In this document: positions 10,983 to 25,394 of the stretch, one piece after another | Numbering within the stretch: position 1 is the first letter of the stretch | How the letters are laid out: every line of letters begins with the position of its first letter | Assembly: GCA_013397695.1 (NCBI GenBank) | Contig: VYZI01000242.1 | Coordinates: forward strand, 655,822-719,821 | Source of the DNA: Centropus unirufus | Taxonomy: Eukaryota > Chordata > Aves > Cuculiformes > Centropidae | Direction of reading: 5' to 3' | Length of the DNA stretch: 64,000 bases | Notes under the pieces: generated by a model | What the model saw: only the letters and a program-made list of their open reading frames with translations | What the model was told of the DNA's origin: nothing | The model's database searches: none | Position numbers and translations under genes: made by a program

Positions 10983-13900
10983 TTCTGGGACACTTGCAGA
11001 GATGCAAGTGTTAGACATGTGTTAGAGTCATTGCACAAGTGTCTGTTGAGAAGATTCTGGAATCTCCTTATACAGAAGACTATATGGCCACAGGCAGAAA
11101 TAGTGGTTCTTGTTCACTCTGATCTTTGTTCAGGCTTTTGTTGCCTTCCAAGGGGAGATTTGTTTTAGTCTCTTGTGTAGTCTCAGAAAATGCTGAAAGG
11201 AGAAGTGACTGCTGTCTCTAAATGGGCTGAGTAAATGCCAGGGTGATAGACACTGTGTTCAAGTTCAAGGCCAATGTTAAAACAAGAAGGCTTTAATCCA
11301 GTGATGGATAAATTTCCATCAGAAATTAGAAAATAAGTCCCTAATCAGTGGTGATGATGTTCTATAACAGCTTTCCAAAAAGGAATAATGAGGAGGAGGG
11401 CAACAGTTAGACAAAGCTCACTATGTTGATTTCATATTCCCAACTGTATTCCCAAAAAAAGTGAATGTAAAATTTTCAAAAGTTGCCAGGCTACAACCTT
11501 ATGTAGGCCTTGTGCTTCCAACTGTCCTTCATTGTCTGCTTTTTGAACGTGAAGCCTGGCAGTCGAGGTAGTCATTTTGAACCATGAGTCTCATGAGCCA
11601 TGATTGGTTTGCGGCCCGCATTTCAGCAGTGCTGGTTTGCAAATGCAAGCATTAGTTTCAGCCCCAGGCACAGCGTCTGTTTCACAAATGTAATCCCCTT
11701 TCACAATTTATTTACTCGGTCCTGAAACATAGGCACTGCTTTTGTGTATGCCGTAAGAAATCAGATATCCAGAGGTGGCTTAACAGTCGGGAAATTTTTA
11801 CTACTGGGAAAGTGTCTACCTTTTGACTGGGAATCTTACCGGTACCGAATATATTTAAGCATATGGCAAAGCAGATTAATGAAATCTAAGCTTGTGCTTA
11901 AGCATTTCATTGAATTGTGGTCCACAGATGCAACTATAGTATCTCATCTGGTGTGTAGTTCCAAGTTAAGATGTCTCTACATTTTCTCATCCACATGACA
12001 GCCAGTGATGCTTCATAGGGAACATCTGCATCAACATCTGCTTTTGAATGGTTAATTTTCATTAAAAGTTCCTGTCTGTTGCTAATTCAATTATGGCCTT
12101 CAATTTCAGCAGTGTCAGGTACCTGAGGGAGAAGAAGGCGCCCACAGGGGATTCCTTTTATTCTGATGAAAGAATAAATTATCAGATCGAATAATAATTA
12201 GCTTGCAGAATTCTCTACTCCTAACCACTGTGTTGGCAATGAAATGTGCTCTTGTGTTATGAGTCTGAGGTCTTCCTACCTCGTAGCAACTTAAAGATAT
12301 TTAGATATATGCATCTAAAAGCTGCATTGCAGCAGGTACCTCTCCTTAGGCTCTTAATAATGAGGTCACCTTGTTCAGTCTTTTCTCAGCTATTTGGGGG
12401 GAAAAGAGGAAGGCTCTCTGGTGAAAAGGTACCTTTTTTTTCTTCTTTTTGTTAACCGACAGCAGTTTTTCTTCAGCTTGGGGTGGTACTTCAGGGTGAA
12501 GTGAGAGCGGCTGAAAATCTGGAATTAGTCTTCTGTGGCACAGGCAGAAAGCCTCATTACCTGTGAGCTTGGTGAATTTTGTTAAGGAGGAGCTGCCTGT
12601 GTCCTTTATTAGAGGAACCTGGGAAGTGGGAATGAAATTGATAAGGTATTCACTGTACCCACGGTATCAGCTGAAAGTTTAAAGTGAATAAAAGAGCACC
12701 AAAGGAAGACTCAGGAAGTGTCTGAGGGGCAAGTATGTCTCTGCATGAAGTCCCAGACCCTCTTGTCCATTCATCATCATAGGGAGTTATTTCCATGTAT
12801 TCTGCAAGCTACTGCATGCAGCCTTGACCCACCCACGCTCACTGATCCAATGAGGAATGCGGGAAGTGTGGTATATTCCTGCTGCGTGAGGTGGGTGGCT
12901 ACAGGCAGAACTCATAAGCAGCAGCCTGAGGTATCTTAAACAACTCCAGTTACTCCATTGTGCTGGATGGCACAAATGAAGAAGTGCTTCAGGACCGATG
13001 CACTATCTCTATTACACATATTTTACCAATTATCTGTAAGCTCAATGATATCAGCTGAATTAACAGTGCCATTCATCCAGTGCCAATTCATGATCTTCCA
13101 TGTGTCTGACTCATGGACCTCCTTTCCTACCTGTTCATAAGCAATCAGTGATCCCGAAGAAGTATCAGGGCAACATGTAATCTCTGTTATAATTTGTGAA
13201 TACTAATGCTCTTCAGGAATGTCTCTCTTTTTTCATTCTCTTTTGTACCTCAGCCTAGTTCCGATTACTATACTTAAATGTGTTCTGTATCTCCTTAGGG
13301 GGAGGTAGTATGAAGCTGCTGATTTAGAAAACAGGTTTTCCAACAACAGCCTACAAGTTTTTAAGTGCTCCCAGTATGGAAGTATGTCGAACTACCAGAC
13401 ATATTCCTAGAAAACAAAGAGGCAAAACACTTAAGAATTTGATTTCTTATTCCAAGTCATCTGAAAAAGTGAATCGGTTTTAGCTATTTAGTGTGCTATG
13501 TTAAAAGGCACAGCATGGTCAGAAATAACTGGCAGCACTACAGTCAGCTGCCTGACATTGGTAATAAAATTCAAGAGTGCAGCTGAGATGTTCCTCCTCC
13601 TGACTTACGCTCTTTTGTGGCCAGGGCAGCAACATTCAGAAGCATCAGCCCAAGCCATGGTCTTCTGATAATGAAGCAAATGTAATTGCTCATTTTCTTA
13701 GCACTTGGAAACCTATGCATAATGATGTTCAAATATTTTATTGTGAAAGACGGTAGGAGCTCAGGTTTCTGAGGCAGGCTGAGACACCCTGCTGGTGTCT
13801 CCTTCTGGAAACCCAGAGGTGTTTCCTGCCAAGGGCCTGCATCTGGTTGCTCTCATGCAAACTTAACTTTCAGCTAGGGGAGTGAGAAGAAGATCATCTC

Positions 13901-16500
13901 TCTTTGAAGTTTGGCAATATTTCTCCATGGAACTCTGGGAATCCAAGGTAATTTTAAGGCCACTCTTATAATTGGACATTTCTTCCCAACTGCAGGATAA
14001 CAATCTAATGGTGAGTCAGCTAGAGCTTACCTGAAGATGCTTCTCTTCTCTGATTGTTTTGTTAATTCCAGCTTCATAGTCATCGGAAGGGGAGAGAGAG
14101 GGCCAGGGAATGGTGGTGAAGTAAATTGGAAAATAAGCCTAGTGTTTAGACGTGCTGATACTGTGCAATTTCATATTAGAGTGTGGTAGTGCAGTACCAT
14201 GATTGTTTTCCTTCAGATTACACGTAAAATCAGATTATTAGGGCTGTTTGTATTCTCCAAAATCTTTATCATGAAGGGCAGCTGACTTAAGAGAGTCTTT
14301 GGTGGAAGTAGTTATTTTTAGAAGAAGCCGTAAGACAAGGGATAATAACTTACTTACCTTTTCATATTGGTTCTGATCTTCCATTAGTGAATCTCAGCCT
14401 ATATCCCATGTCACACTATTTCACTAAATCTCAAGGTATATTACTCTTATATTACAGTGAAAGAGAGACAAAGGCATGAGGAAGTGAAATTATTTGCCCA
14501 GGGAGTCCATACCATATTGAAAATGTCATCCAGTTTTGGGGGTTTCTATCTCCAGTGACCTGTCAACTGGCACATTTGTCCCACTTCTTAGTGCTTGTGA
14601 CTTGATTAGGAGTGACCTTTAGAGATGATGGAGGTTTTTACTGAAAGCACTTAATCCTCTCAGTAAAATCATAAACGCATACTTTCTATATTAATCAAAA
14701 AATCATCCTAACTTCCTATATATATAAAGTAATTAATCTCCATTCTAAAGAAGCATGAAAGATCTTACATCTGACTCTGAGAATGTCATGACTTAGATTG
14801 TCCAAATATATATATGCCAATTAGAAAAACAGCTGACTGTTTCTGATGAAAAACATTAAAAAAAAAAAGTCAGAGTGTGGCAGGCAATTTTTAGAAATAA
14901 TAATTTCTACATTTTTACATCTTTTAGTTTTCTGCCCCCATGCATGAGCAGCGAGCATTGTGCCATCCAATAGAACATTTTTCACCTCATGAGAATATTA
15001 CAAGTTCTATTTTGATTGTCATAACAAAAAGCAGTCCACAGGAGATGTTAGAGGATGGATGTTTGTTCCCTCCTGCCTTTTTTTAGTGCATTAGAGATGT
15101 GTAGGTTAGAAATGCAGAAGGGGAAATGACTGTAGCTATCAGTCTTTCATAGGTAACTAAGCAAAAGAAAATCCTAGGATATCACATAACAAAGCTTACA
15201 GCAATATTTGTTCTCATTCTGTGAGGTTTCTAGGAAATTCATCTATCATGTCCCAGTCCAATGAGCTGTCATGAACACAGCCTACCAAGCATAGCAATAT
15301 GTTGCTGTTCCTTTACTATGTAGTCAGATAAACTTTGGGGGTTGGATTGACAGGCATGTTTTCCTCCTTTCTTATCCAAACTAATCTCGAACAGTAGATG
15401 TGTAAATCCCTAGGCAAGTAATTGATTCTTTCTTTTCTCTGAAGAGCTGCTGACCTATATTTTTAGAGAGGCCAAATTTCTTTAAATTATTTTTAAATTT
15501 TTTTTTTTGAATGCTTATACACCACAGTTGTAAAGAACCAGCATGCATTTCTCTCTCTTTTTTTTTTCTTTTCTGAAAATAAAATACCTCACGTATATGT
15601 ATCATAAGTATTTGAAATGTAGTCTTCAGCACAAAGGAAGAGACTGAATACACAATGAGAAAATCAGAACTGTGTCTGTCTTTCTATAGAAGGAAGGCAG
15701 AGGAGAATTTTAAAATTTTGGGTTAGGTTTGTACTGTAGACCAAGTTAGGGTATAACTTTGGAAGTAGAGGGAAAGCATTTGCACTTAATGCTCTCCAGG
15801 TGGGGTAAAATTGGTGAAAAGATGGAAAGAGACGAGAGAGGCAATGCAGATCTTGTAGTTTGTATACAGACTGGAGAGGAGAGTGCTCTAAACCTTAGCA
15901 GGCAAGAGAAAGACAGGATGAAATAAGTTATACAAAGTACTAACAGAGTATGGATATCATGATTATCTACTGGGATAAAAATGTGTTTGTTGTCCTATTG
16001 TATTTTTTACAAAAAAAAGTGTAATGCGATGCTTATAATCTGGATCCATGACAGACTGAAAAGGAGATTCAAACGAACTCAAGGTCATATAAGAAGTACC
16101 TGTTGCAAGTCTCACCTGTGCCTGATTTTCAGTAGATCCAAGTTGTTCCTTGCACTCTACAGGTGTGAACTTCAGCAGAACCTGCAGTAACTCCTGAGGT
16201 GACCTCTGGCGTCTCAGCTGCCCCAGTTCAGATGAAACTTCAGAGAAATACTGCCCAATCAGTGTCTGCATGCAGTGGGTTTCCTGCATTCCTTTACATA
16301 ATGTTAATACAATTGCTCCTCCCTGCACACACACTTCCACTTACATTCATTTTGCTTATGGGGTTGACTGCTCCCCAGAGCGGTGTTTATTCGTGTAGGG
16401 GACAAAATTACAGGAGAGGGTTCTTCTCTGCTTTATTGGAGAGGAAGGGAGTGATTCTTGGAGATTCTTTGCTTTGTTGTTTGGTATTGAAGTTATGTTA

Positions 16501-16550
16501 AATGAATACAAATTATTCAATTGAATTGAATTATTGAATACAAATATTCA
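16501..16550. repeat. short AT-rich duplication around a palindrome
   Basis: TGAATACAAAT occurs twice, at 16503-16513 and 16535-16545. The spacer between the copies contains TTCAATTGAATTGAA, which is nearly self-complementary. The unit is small and probably arose by local duplication or slippage. No function can be assigned. Confidence 0.6.
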
Positions 16551-19500
16551 CCAGTATACTTAGAATGCACTGCCTTCTCGTGAGATCTCAGTGCATGGAT
16601 CATGCACCACCCTGTATAAAAACTGTGCTGCCACTGTCTATTTCTAATCCAGTGTTTGAAAAATACATGGGTGATGTAGGCTTGTGTGTAGTGAATTATT
16701 CCTTAGCACATAATGTGAATTACATGAGGTACTTCTTCTTATATTTTTTGTCTGCTTCTCTCATTGATTGCATAGCCTTTCACTGAGTGAACACTGTATA
16801 CATGGTTATCTCTATTCACCTCCTTAGCCCAAACCAGATTAGCAGAAATACTTATTTGGGTCATAAAGAATAATCTGGACCTCTCATTGCAAACTATGTC
16901 TTAAAGGAGGAGGACTCCCTCATTAGGGGTCTCTTCCTACACAAGTTGGCACAAATGATTCTCTGGAAACCAGGCATTGTTGCAAGTATGTGCCTGCTGT
17001 GGTAGGTGGAGATGTAGCCAGAGAGCCACAAAAATACTTGGAAGGGAGGCAGAGGCAGAGGGAACTTTGATGGCAGGGTGAGCATTTTCCTACGTGACCC
17101 CTGTTTCTGCACCACAAAACACTGACTTTCCCAAATCAGCCACAAATTGTTGCATTTTCAAGGACAGAGGTTCTACAAGGCACATCAAGCTCTTCAAAAT
17201 GGAGTATAATTGGCAGGAGCCGCAGTCTTAATATTCATTAAAATTCACTCAAAAAATCTGACTTTGTTTCTCCATCCTAAGAAAATGTTCAAAGGAAATA
17301 GAACTGTTTCCCTGTTCCGTACAACTGAGTAGCGCTCGTCAAAATAAGTGAGGGCTGAAGCCAGAGTGAAAGATACAGCTTCTCAAAATAAATTTCAACT
17401 CAGAGTAGCTGACATGATTTCTGTGAAGAAGTATCACTTAAACATGATACATCATGTAATACACGATAAGAATAGCTTGGTTTAAAGATTGTAGGTCTGT
17501 GTTTGTAACTATAAATATATTACAATGATAGATTTAGTCATCGATTAAAAATTAAGATTCTCAGACTATAGTACTTTTCTGCTTCCAAAATTCCTAAGGT
17601 GTTTTTTCTGTTATGTGAATGTGTTTTTACATACCTGGAGAAAATTACATAGTTCCAGAAACTGAGTGTTATCCAGCAAAGAATATTTTTCTCAGTTTCA
17701 TTAAGACCCATAATATGTTCTCAAAAATTGAATGTGATTTTTGAAGAGGAAATTATTAATCATGGTGTTGTAACTGGTATGCTCCCAGGAATATGATGGA
17801 GGATGGAAAGAATATGCTTCTGAGCCATCTGGAGCCAGTGTTTTGTGCCACTTTTTTATTATTATGAGGGAGAAAAAGTAATATAATGATATCTATTGGA
17901 AATTACTTGAAGGCTACTCTATTTGAATTGATTTATGCTTGTGCTGGTTAAAAGGGATGTTTCTGTATCATAATATTAAGATAAATTAGATAAAACTGGG
18001 TATTTTAAAATACACCTTTATCTAGACCGAAGTGTAAATATGTCTGGTCTTGTAAAATGTAAAGTAACAGAGCTAAAACACTCTTAGAGGCTTCTCCAGA
18101 TGTCTACCTGTATGTGTTTTTTAAAAGGAAAAATGAATATAACATTTGTTGTACAATAGGAACATCCCAGAGATGTGTATCCTAGAAATATATGCACAAC
18201 TTTGAGGTTGTTTGTGCTGCCTCCAGTAGAATTTTAAAAAGATTTTGCTGTGCAGCGTTTAACACTTTTTGTATCTGATGCACTCATTGCTCAGACTAAC
18301 AGATATGTTTTATGCGCCATCAGGAAAGTGCTTGTGTTTATGACAAAGCTAATTGGATAGAGGAAGGAGAATACTTAACTTGGTCTAAAATTTTCTGTCC
18401 ATCCTATACTTCTCTCAGACACTTAAGTAATTTTTTTTTTCAGAAGAATGCAGCTCTCTGCAGGGGAACATGACCTCATTTGTAGGAGTTAATTTTTTTA
18501 AAGGCTACCTGAACCCTGCTAACACATGGCATTCCTAACCACTCTTTGGTTTAATTTACTATATTAGAAATGCTAGAAATAAACACCTACATATCGGTAT
18601 TTGTGATTGAATGGTAAAAATTAGATTACTGCCATTTTTAAGAATGGGTGAGGATGAAGTTTGACTGCTTATTTCTTCCCTGATTGATATTTATGATGGG
18701 GAAGACATAACAGGTGTATTTGTGTACACAGGCAATAAAACCACATGGGCTTTTATAATAAAGAATTGAGTTGAAGAGCATTTTTGTGTTCATTAGATTA
18801 CCCAGCCACAGGTTGGGAGTTTACAGGCAGAACACATTCTGGTAGAAAAACATCCTATTAGACACCAAATACGCACTGCATATGTCGTGCATTCTTATTA
18901 TTGCTTCTATATTCATTAAAGTTTAAGGCCTTAAAAGTCCTGTCAAAATGTTATGCCAAGTTGAGAAACATTGCCTTGACGTGCCTTAGCTTAACAATTC
19001 TTCCCAGCATCTCTAGCACTCTGACTAGTCAGAAAAAGCTACATTTTTCAAATCACTTGCATGCTTGTCTCTAATATGCACCTCTCGTTTTTCTTTATCC
19101 CTGATATATTTGTCAGAATTTTATTCCTATCTTATGTGACTCTTGTCTAAAATGTGATGGAGTTTACTTGTAATTTTATGGTGTGATTAGGGAAGGTCAA
19201 GTTAGATCTGAACTTTCTCCAGGTTCTGGAGAAGTCAGATTGGAGGCTTAGTCCAAGGCCATCCTACATTTCTGTTATTTATCAATATATTGAATCCACA
19301 TGCGTAGTGCTGTATGAATAACTAAATTCAAACAGTTTAACTCATGTTGTTCTCAGGACATTCTGCTTGATGTAGAGGATAAATAAAAAGTATTCAGAGG
19401 ATAAAGAAAGTAGAAATAGAATGGGAAGTGAGTAGAGGTATATAAAAAGAAGAATAAATGAAGGCAGGAAGGAGAGATAAAGGTGTGGGAAATCTATGCT

Positions 19501-19575
19501 TTGTGTTCTTGTGTATGGATTAAATACATGGTAGGATTTGACAGCAGTGCTGAGGAGTTTGACGTGCTTCATACA

Positions 19576-20310
19576 AATCATGAAATGATTGAGTAGGTTG
19601 ATTGGAAAAGGCCTTTGAGATAATTGAATCCAACCATAGCTGTCCACTACTGAACCATATCCATGAGCACCTCATTGACCCATCTTTTAAATACCTCCAA
19701 GGATGGCAAATTAACCACTTGTCTGGGCAGCCCATTCCAGTATCTGTTATCAAGTGAAGAAATTTTTCCTGATGTCTAATCTGAACCTCCCTTGGTGCAC
19801 CTTGAGGCCATTTCCTCTTGTCCTATTACTTGCTACTTGGCAGAAGAGACCAGCACCCACCTTGCTACAACCACCTTTCAGGTAGTTGTAGGCAGTGATA
19901 AGGTCTCCCTTCAATCCCCTTTTCTCAAGACTAAACAACACCAGTACATTCAGCCACCTCTACAAGGCTTGTTCTCTAGCCCCTTCACCAGCTTCGTTGC
20001 CCCTTCTGGACACACTCTGGCACCTCCGTGTCCTTCTTGCAGTGAGGGTCCCAAAACTGAACACAGGGTTCAAGTTGTGGCCTCACCAGTGCCAAATACA
20101 GAAGCATAATCACTTCCCTAATCCTGCTGGCCACACAGTTTCTGGGACAAGCCAGGATGGCATTGGCCGCCTTGGTCACTTAGGCACACTGCTAAGTCAT
20201 ATTCAGCTGGTTGTCAGCCAACACCCCCAGGGCCTTCGCTGCCAGGAAGCTTTCTATCAACTCTTCCCCAAGCCTTTAGTAGGACTGCATGGAGTAATAT
20301 ATGGTACATT
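19576..20310 (-). repeat. CR1 LINE, 5'-truncated, antisense to TPK1
   Basis: Read on the minus strand this is a 5'-truncated CR1 of about 735 bases. Its 3' end is at the left, where GGTTGATTGGAAAAGGCCTT matches the reverse of the 'aaaggtcttttccaacc' terminus. Moving right come the segments for 'gggctgcccagacaagtgg', 'aggaaaaatttcttcact', 'gcctcaaggtgcacc', 'aggtggttgtagcaaggtgg' and 'gagaccttatcactgcc'. Near 20100-20240 it reaches the ORF2 C-terminal coding part, with pieces for 'ccaaggcggccaatgccatcctggc' and 'cagctgaatatg'. The copy breaks off near 20310. Several open frames here are parts of this LINE, not host genes. It belongs to the same broad CR1 type as the copy at 40 kb. Confidence 0.92.
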
Positions 20311-22289
20311 GTAAGTATGCACCTGTTTTTGGCAAATTAACAGTTCCATTGTGGTGGTTTCGATGTTTCTAAATTACATGAAGAAACTCTTGCAGGAATT
20401 TTTATAGGCCTGAGTCTGCTGTGGAAATGAATGGGTAAAGGGAATGATGTATCAATGCTTTATGTAAATATCCTGTACATATAACATTGCAATACAAAAT
20501 TATATTTAATTCTAAAGATCACTATTCTTAGAGCTGTCTACAGATGTACCAAACTAAATGAGAAAACAATGGTTTAGGCAGGCAGTCAATACGTCTGAAG
20601 TAAGAAGGAAAAAAATGTGGAAAAAGGAGCGATGGTGGCATTCAAAACAGGAAAGCTTCTATTTCAAAACAATATTGTATGTGTAGGTCGTTGTTAACAT
20701 TTTTTCAGAATATGTGGAACGTGGCTTATCTGGGCTCCTGCTGGGCCGCAAGGAGTATGATGATGGTGGTAGTGAGAGGAGAAGCAAATGAGTACAGAAA
20801 GCACTTGAAAACACCCCTCTGAAATTTCACTGATGTGGAGAAGAAACACTCCAGGGGCATGACCTACAACAGACTTTCTTTCCGGAGACAAGTCTGGTCT
20901 GTGAGATATAGAAAATGGAGCCTTTCGTAATAAGAGCCCCTCCCACCTCCAGAAAAGTCTTTCCTGTCAGACAGTTCTCTGAAGCATCTTAGGCCTATAA
21001 TAAATATCAGGGCAGCTGGGCATCTTTAGACTCTGGTTAGTAAAACTTAACTTAAAAGTAAAAGTTATTTTTACTGGACCCACTGGTGTCAATGACTTAG
21101 CAGTGCTCAAATGAATTTTTATTATTCTGGAAACAAACTAAAAGCCTTAAGTTTTGTTTTGTGCTTGTCTCTGCCTAAAGCAAATTTTTATGGTCTAGTT
21201 AGGTTCTCTTGAAAACAGGCTTGTATAACTAAATATTCATGGATGATTAACTGTCCTGAAATAAAACTGTTTTCAGATGTTTAAACTGTAGTGCATGAGG
21301 GAGAAGGTTTGTGTTTGTTGACTTGAAAGCTAATTTCTACATTTCAGTGCATCCGCAGTGGTAAGGAAAACTGGGGCACCTGTGGGTGTACTTCCAAGGA
21401 CTTGAGCTTGGGGAAAGGATGTATTTTTAATTCAGTTGGTTATAGCATTTAGGAGAAAAATTTTTAAAAAAAGCCAGTGGCATACTGGAGTGGTTTCCAG
21501 ACATTTGCAGTGTAGAGGAAGGATGTTTTAGAGCAGTTTTTCAAGACCAAGACTATTTATAGAAAGTTTAAGGTGGGACAGATAGCAACTGAAGAATTGT
21601 CACATGAGGAAACATTAAGAAAAGCCTGTAAATGAGTCTATGGAAAGAATTTTATGTGTGCTTTTAATGTACTCATCAATAAAATACCAATATACTGCTG
21701 GCTGGTTACTTGTCACTATAAGAAAAAACAATTGGATTTTTGAAATTTATTTTCTTAGAAAGGCATGCAGAAATCTTCATTTCAGATAAGTATTTCACAT
21801 ACTAATTTGGCTTTTCTCATTCATTCTTATTTCAAGCATAATTTGTACGGCAGTATACACGCTGTAATTAATGCAGTGGTCTCGGCTGAATAATTTCATA
21901 ACTGCCAAGAGACAGTCCTTTTTGACCTTCATTTTAATATTGCAAAATTAGACAAAATGAAACAACTTCTGCAAAAAGAATGAATAAAAGATGTCCTTTT
22001 CCAATAAAATACAAATATTCTGTTTCTGATCCATTAGTCACTGGTGGCTAAGCAATTTTTTGTGGGAAAACCAAATAATTTTTTGTGACCTTTTATTTCT
22101 ACTCAAGTTATCAGAGAATCTGATTTTTTTATTATTATTATTTCTATCTTTTGCTTTAGGAATATTAGATCTCACTCAGGAAGATGTCAGAGTTCTAATT
22201 GCAGACTTCCCTCCCCCATCCTCCTTATATATCCCAATTTCATAAGCCTTCCTTTTTTATTAACTTGGAGTAACACGAAAGCACAGGCA

Positions 22290-22625
22290 TCTGGGGTATG
22301 GTGGAAAATGGTGAAGTGTGGGATTCCTTGGGCACCAGGAACTCTGGGGACCCCATCCAGGCAGAGTCTGGCAGCTCAACTAATTGCCCAGCCCCAGCCC
22401 TGGGCATCAGGCACCTCCCTGGGGATGGGTACATGACAGGAGATGTGTGCAGGAGAGCAGGGCTGTGGGGACCTGGTGACGCTGCAGCAGGGGCTGACAG
22501 TCCCAAGACCAGACCTGGGGTTCTGGGCTGCAGACAGAGTTGAAGGAGCCCCAGGAGGCTTTGCAGGGGCAGTCAGGGCTGGTAGCGCCTTAGGGCCCCA
22601 ACAGGAGATCTGGTGTTTCAGATCA
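22290..22625. other. GC-rich, CpG-poor island in an AT-rich intron
   Basis: By eye this stretch is clearly richer in G and C than its AT-rich flanks. It contains blocks such as CCCAGCCCCAGCCCTGGGCA and GCAGCAGGGGCTGACAGTCC. CpG pairs are few, so it does not look like a CpG-island promoter. Both strands stay open over 60-90 codons, as expected from GC-rich composition. I recognise no protein domain, LTR or LINE in it. It could be an unrecognised repeat or a local conserved element. Confidence 0.5.
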
Positions 22626-23623
22626 TGATGTGCTCAGAGAGTTCACCTGAGAGGGAGCTCCGGGTGTTTTTAGTTACCTTATGAGTCAGGCCCTCCCCTC
22701 TGCACACACATCTTTTCCATAAGGATCTCCAACCTAGAGCCTGTTTATTGCTGCTGTGGGCTTTTAAAGTTACCGTTGGCTTCTTTACTCAGACTTTCTG
22801 GGCTCTGGAGGACAGACAAAGTGTTGTATGGGGGCGGATGTAATATGCAAGAGTTACATGACTACTGGTGAGAGATGTTGCATTGCCTTGACAACAAGCA
22901 GATTTTAAGTCTGTTAGATTGACACTTTTCTTACTTCCCTTGCTTATAGCTTGATGAAACCTGCTGGGTTTCAGACAATGGAAAGAGATTTCCTCAGGAA
23001 TGCGAGTCCTGGGTCAAAAGAGTTATTTACACAAGGGAGAAAAGCTGAGCAGACCCATGTGCTGCATGGAAGTGGAAGGTTCATCAGCATCAGTGTGTTC
23101 ATGGCATGCAGAGGCAATTACCAATAATCCTGTTTGAATATGAAAATGAATATAGTCATTCACGTTGCTCAGGGTAGGTCTGGGATTTTTATTTCTCACT
23201 TTCCAGCGGGTGAGGGAGCTCTCCTCATCAGGCAGGTATTGTGGAGCTGATGTTTAGACAGCTACAGAAAAAGCATCCTGTGGTGCCTTTCTCTGCCTCT
23301 AGTTAATAATAGTGAGTCTGAAAGCAGGAATGGATTGAATGGGTTACCCACATACCTGTCGCGCTTTCCAGCTGACTTTCCTATTTATGCAGGAAACCCT
23401 GTGAGAATTTTCCAAGGGGGGGAAATTTCTGTTTTAAATTAAAAACAATGAGCAGCTCTCCTTTGGGCTAGGCAGGGGCTGCCAGAAGTAGAAATAGAAA
23501 TGGTTTCTAAGGATCTAGGATGCGTTGATTTCCTCATTTTTCTTTCAAGTTGCGAGTTTGCTGAAGCCTCTGCAGTGCATTTTGGTAGTGATTCAAATCC
23601 CTGATTGTTGGATGCATCTGTGG

Positions 23624-23646
23624 GAGTAAAATAAATAAATAAAAAT
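23624..23646 (+). repeat. (AAAT)n microsatellite
   Basis: A short run of AAAT units, reading GTAAAATAAATAAATAAAAA. It is low complexity and non-coding. Confidence 0.7.
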
Positions 23647-25394
23647 GCCATCTTCCAGTCATTGAAATTTATGGTAAAACATTGCCTTGCAATTAAACTA
23701 TGAACTGGCCGGTAGCCTGCTGGGTTTTAGTCGTGCCACATAATTACATGCAGTACTGTTCACACAAACTGGGACTGACTGCATGCCAGTAATTTGCAAA
23801 AGTCATTAATGAGGTTTTTGGGGAGATGTTGAAAATTAAACATTATCAGCTGGCTGCTTAATGGGCATTTACCGCACACAGTCTAGTCAGTGAAACATAG
23901 GCTCTTTCATTCACAAAGTCAGAACAGATTTGTTCATTTTGTTCTGGCTCTGCAGATGGCGGCGTTAAAAGATTATGCATTTTTAGAAATGTCTTGAAAA
24001 GTTTTTGCGTGATGATATGAAGGCAGCAGTGGAGAAGGAGAAATTCTGGAGATGCAATATGGAGATGCTCTTTACCTGTGAAGGTGAAAGTACTTTAAAA
24101 TTAGAGGCATGCTTGTCTTCAGAAGGTCCCCATGGTGAACTCTGCCTTTGGTTGCTGTTGAGCATCTCAGTCTTACAGTCACCCAGTTTTTTTGGTGAAT
24201 GTCAGATGCCTTTGGTAGGGAAGCAAAAGGAAGTGATGCGTATGTCTATCTTGCTGAATTGATAGGTGCTTACATCAAATAGTTTTTCTTCTCTCAGATG
24301 TGTAGATGTGATCAGTTAGTGGCCTGGTTTACAAACAGTCTTGTCCTCCTGTAATTAACATTATATTGCTAGGATACATCCTGCGTTTACTGTACAGCCC
24401 ACATCCGTGCTCAGGTTAAGCTTCAATGTTCAGTGAACCAGTTAAAGATGCAATCAGATTTTCATTTTCTTAAAAACATAGCAACTTCTCTTTAACTTAG
24501 AACATCTTAGAATATGCCTCTTTCCAAGCAAGGATTTCCTCCTTTTCAACATTGGAATAGTATTTAAAAATGTGGATGTTGGGAATGAGATTATAAATAT
24601 AGCTGTATAAGGATCTGTGTCATACAGTCAGAGGCTATGGGGTTTTACATACCGTGAGAATCTAAAATCGCAATCTAGATAGCTTTAAATGTTTAAAATT
24701 ACAGGGTAGCAGTATTTGCAATTAAAAAAAATATCAAAATATATGTGTAGGTAATGTGCCATCTATCACATGGCCTTTTCTAATTATAGGTGAAAATGCA
24801 CTCTGACACTATGGTGTGGAAAATTTCTACTAGAAAAGTTCACCTTTGCCTTTAGACAGATGGTTCTTCCCAGGTTTGAGTTCACTCAATTAATAGTATT
24901 GAATATTCAAAACTGTTGGATCCCCTTGGAAAAACAACTTATTTCAGTGGGTTATGGAGATATATCCTTCTACCATACATAGTAACACTTCCGTAGGGTA
25001 TGCCTGCATACACTGTGGGGAGAGAGATGATTCAGCAAAAATCCAGTATGATTTCAGACAATACATTGCATTAGATGTATTTACTGCAGATTAGCTAAGA
25101 GGCTAATTATTCACAGAACCTTTCTGATTTTGAGCAGAGGCAAAAGATGTGTAGTGCATTATTGCTTGTGTACACAGACTTTCTAGTAGAAAATGCATTA
25201 CTAGTTGTCCGGAGGTTTTATATGTAAACTGCCTCCCAGACCTGCGTCACTCTTAGTGATAGCTGGAATAGCTCATAAGAATATATGATAGCCAAATGCT
25301 TATTTGGAGCTCTTTCTGATTCTTCTAATTTTAAGAACAAACATGAGTTTCGGCTGCTTGGACATTTCACGGAACATTCAAATTAGTTGTATGA

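Noticed and set aside
19895..20314. 139-codon plus-strand open frame
   Set aside because: It lies wholly within an antisense CR1 copy and reads the reverse of the LINE; it is not a gene.
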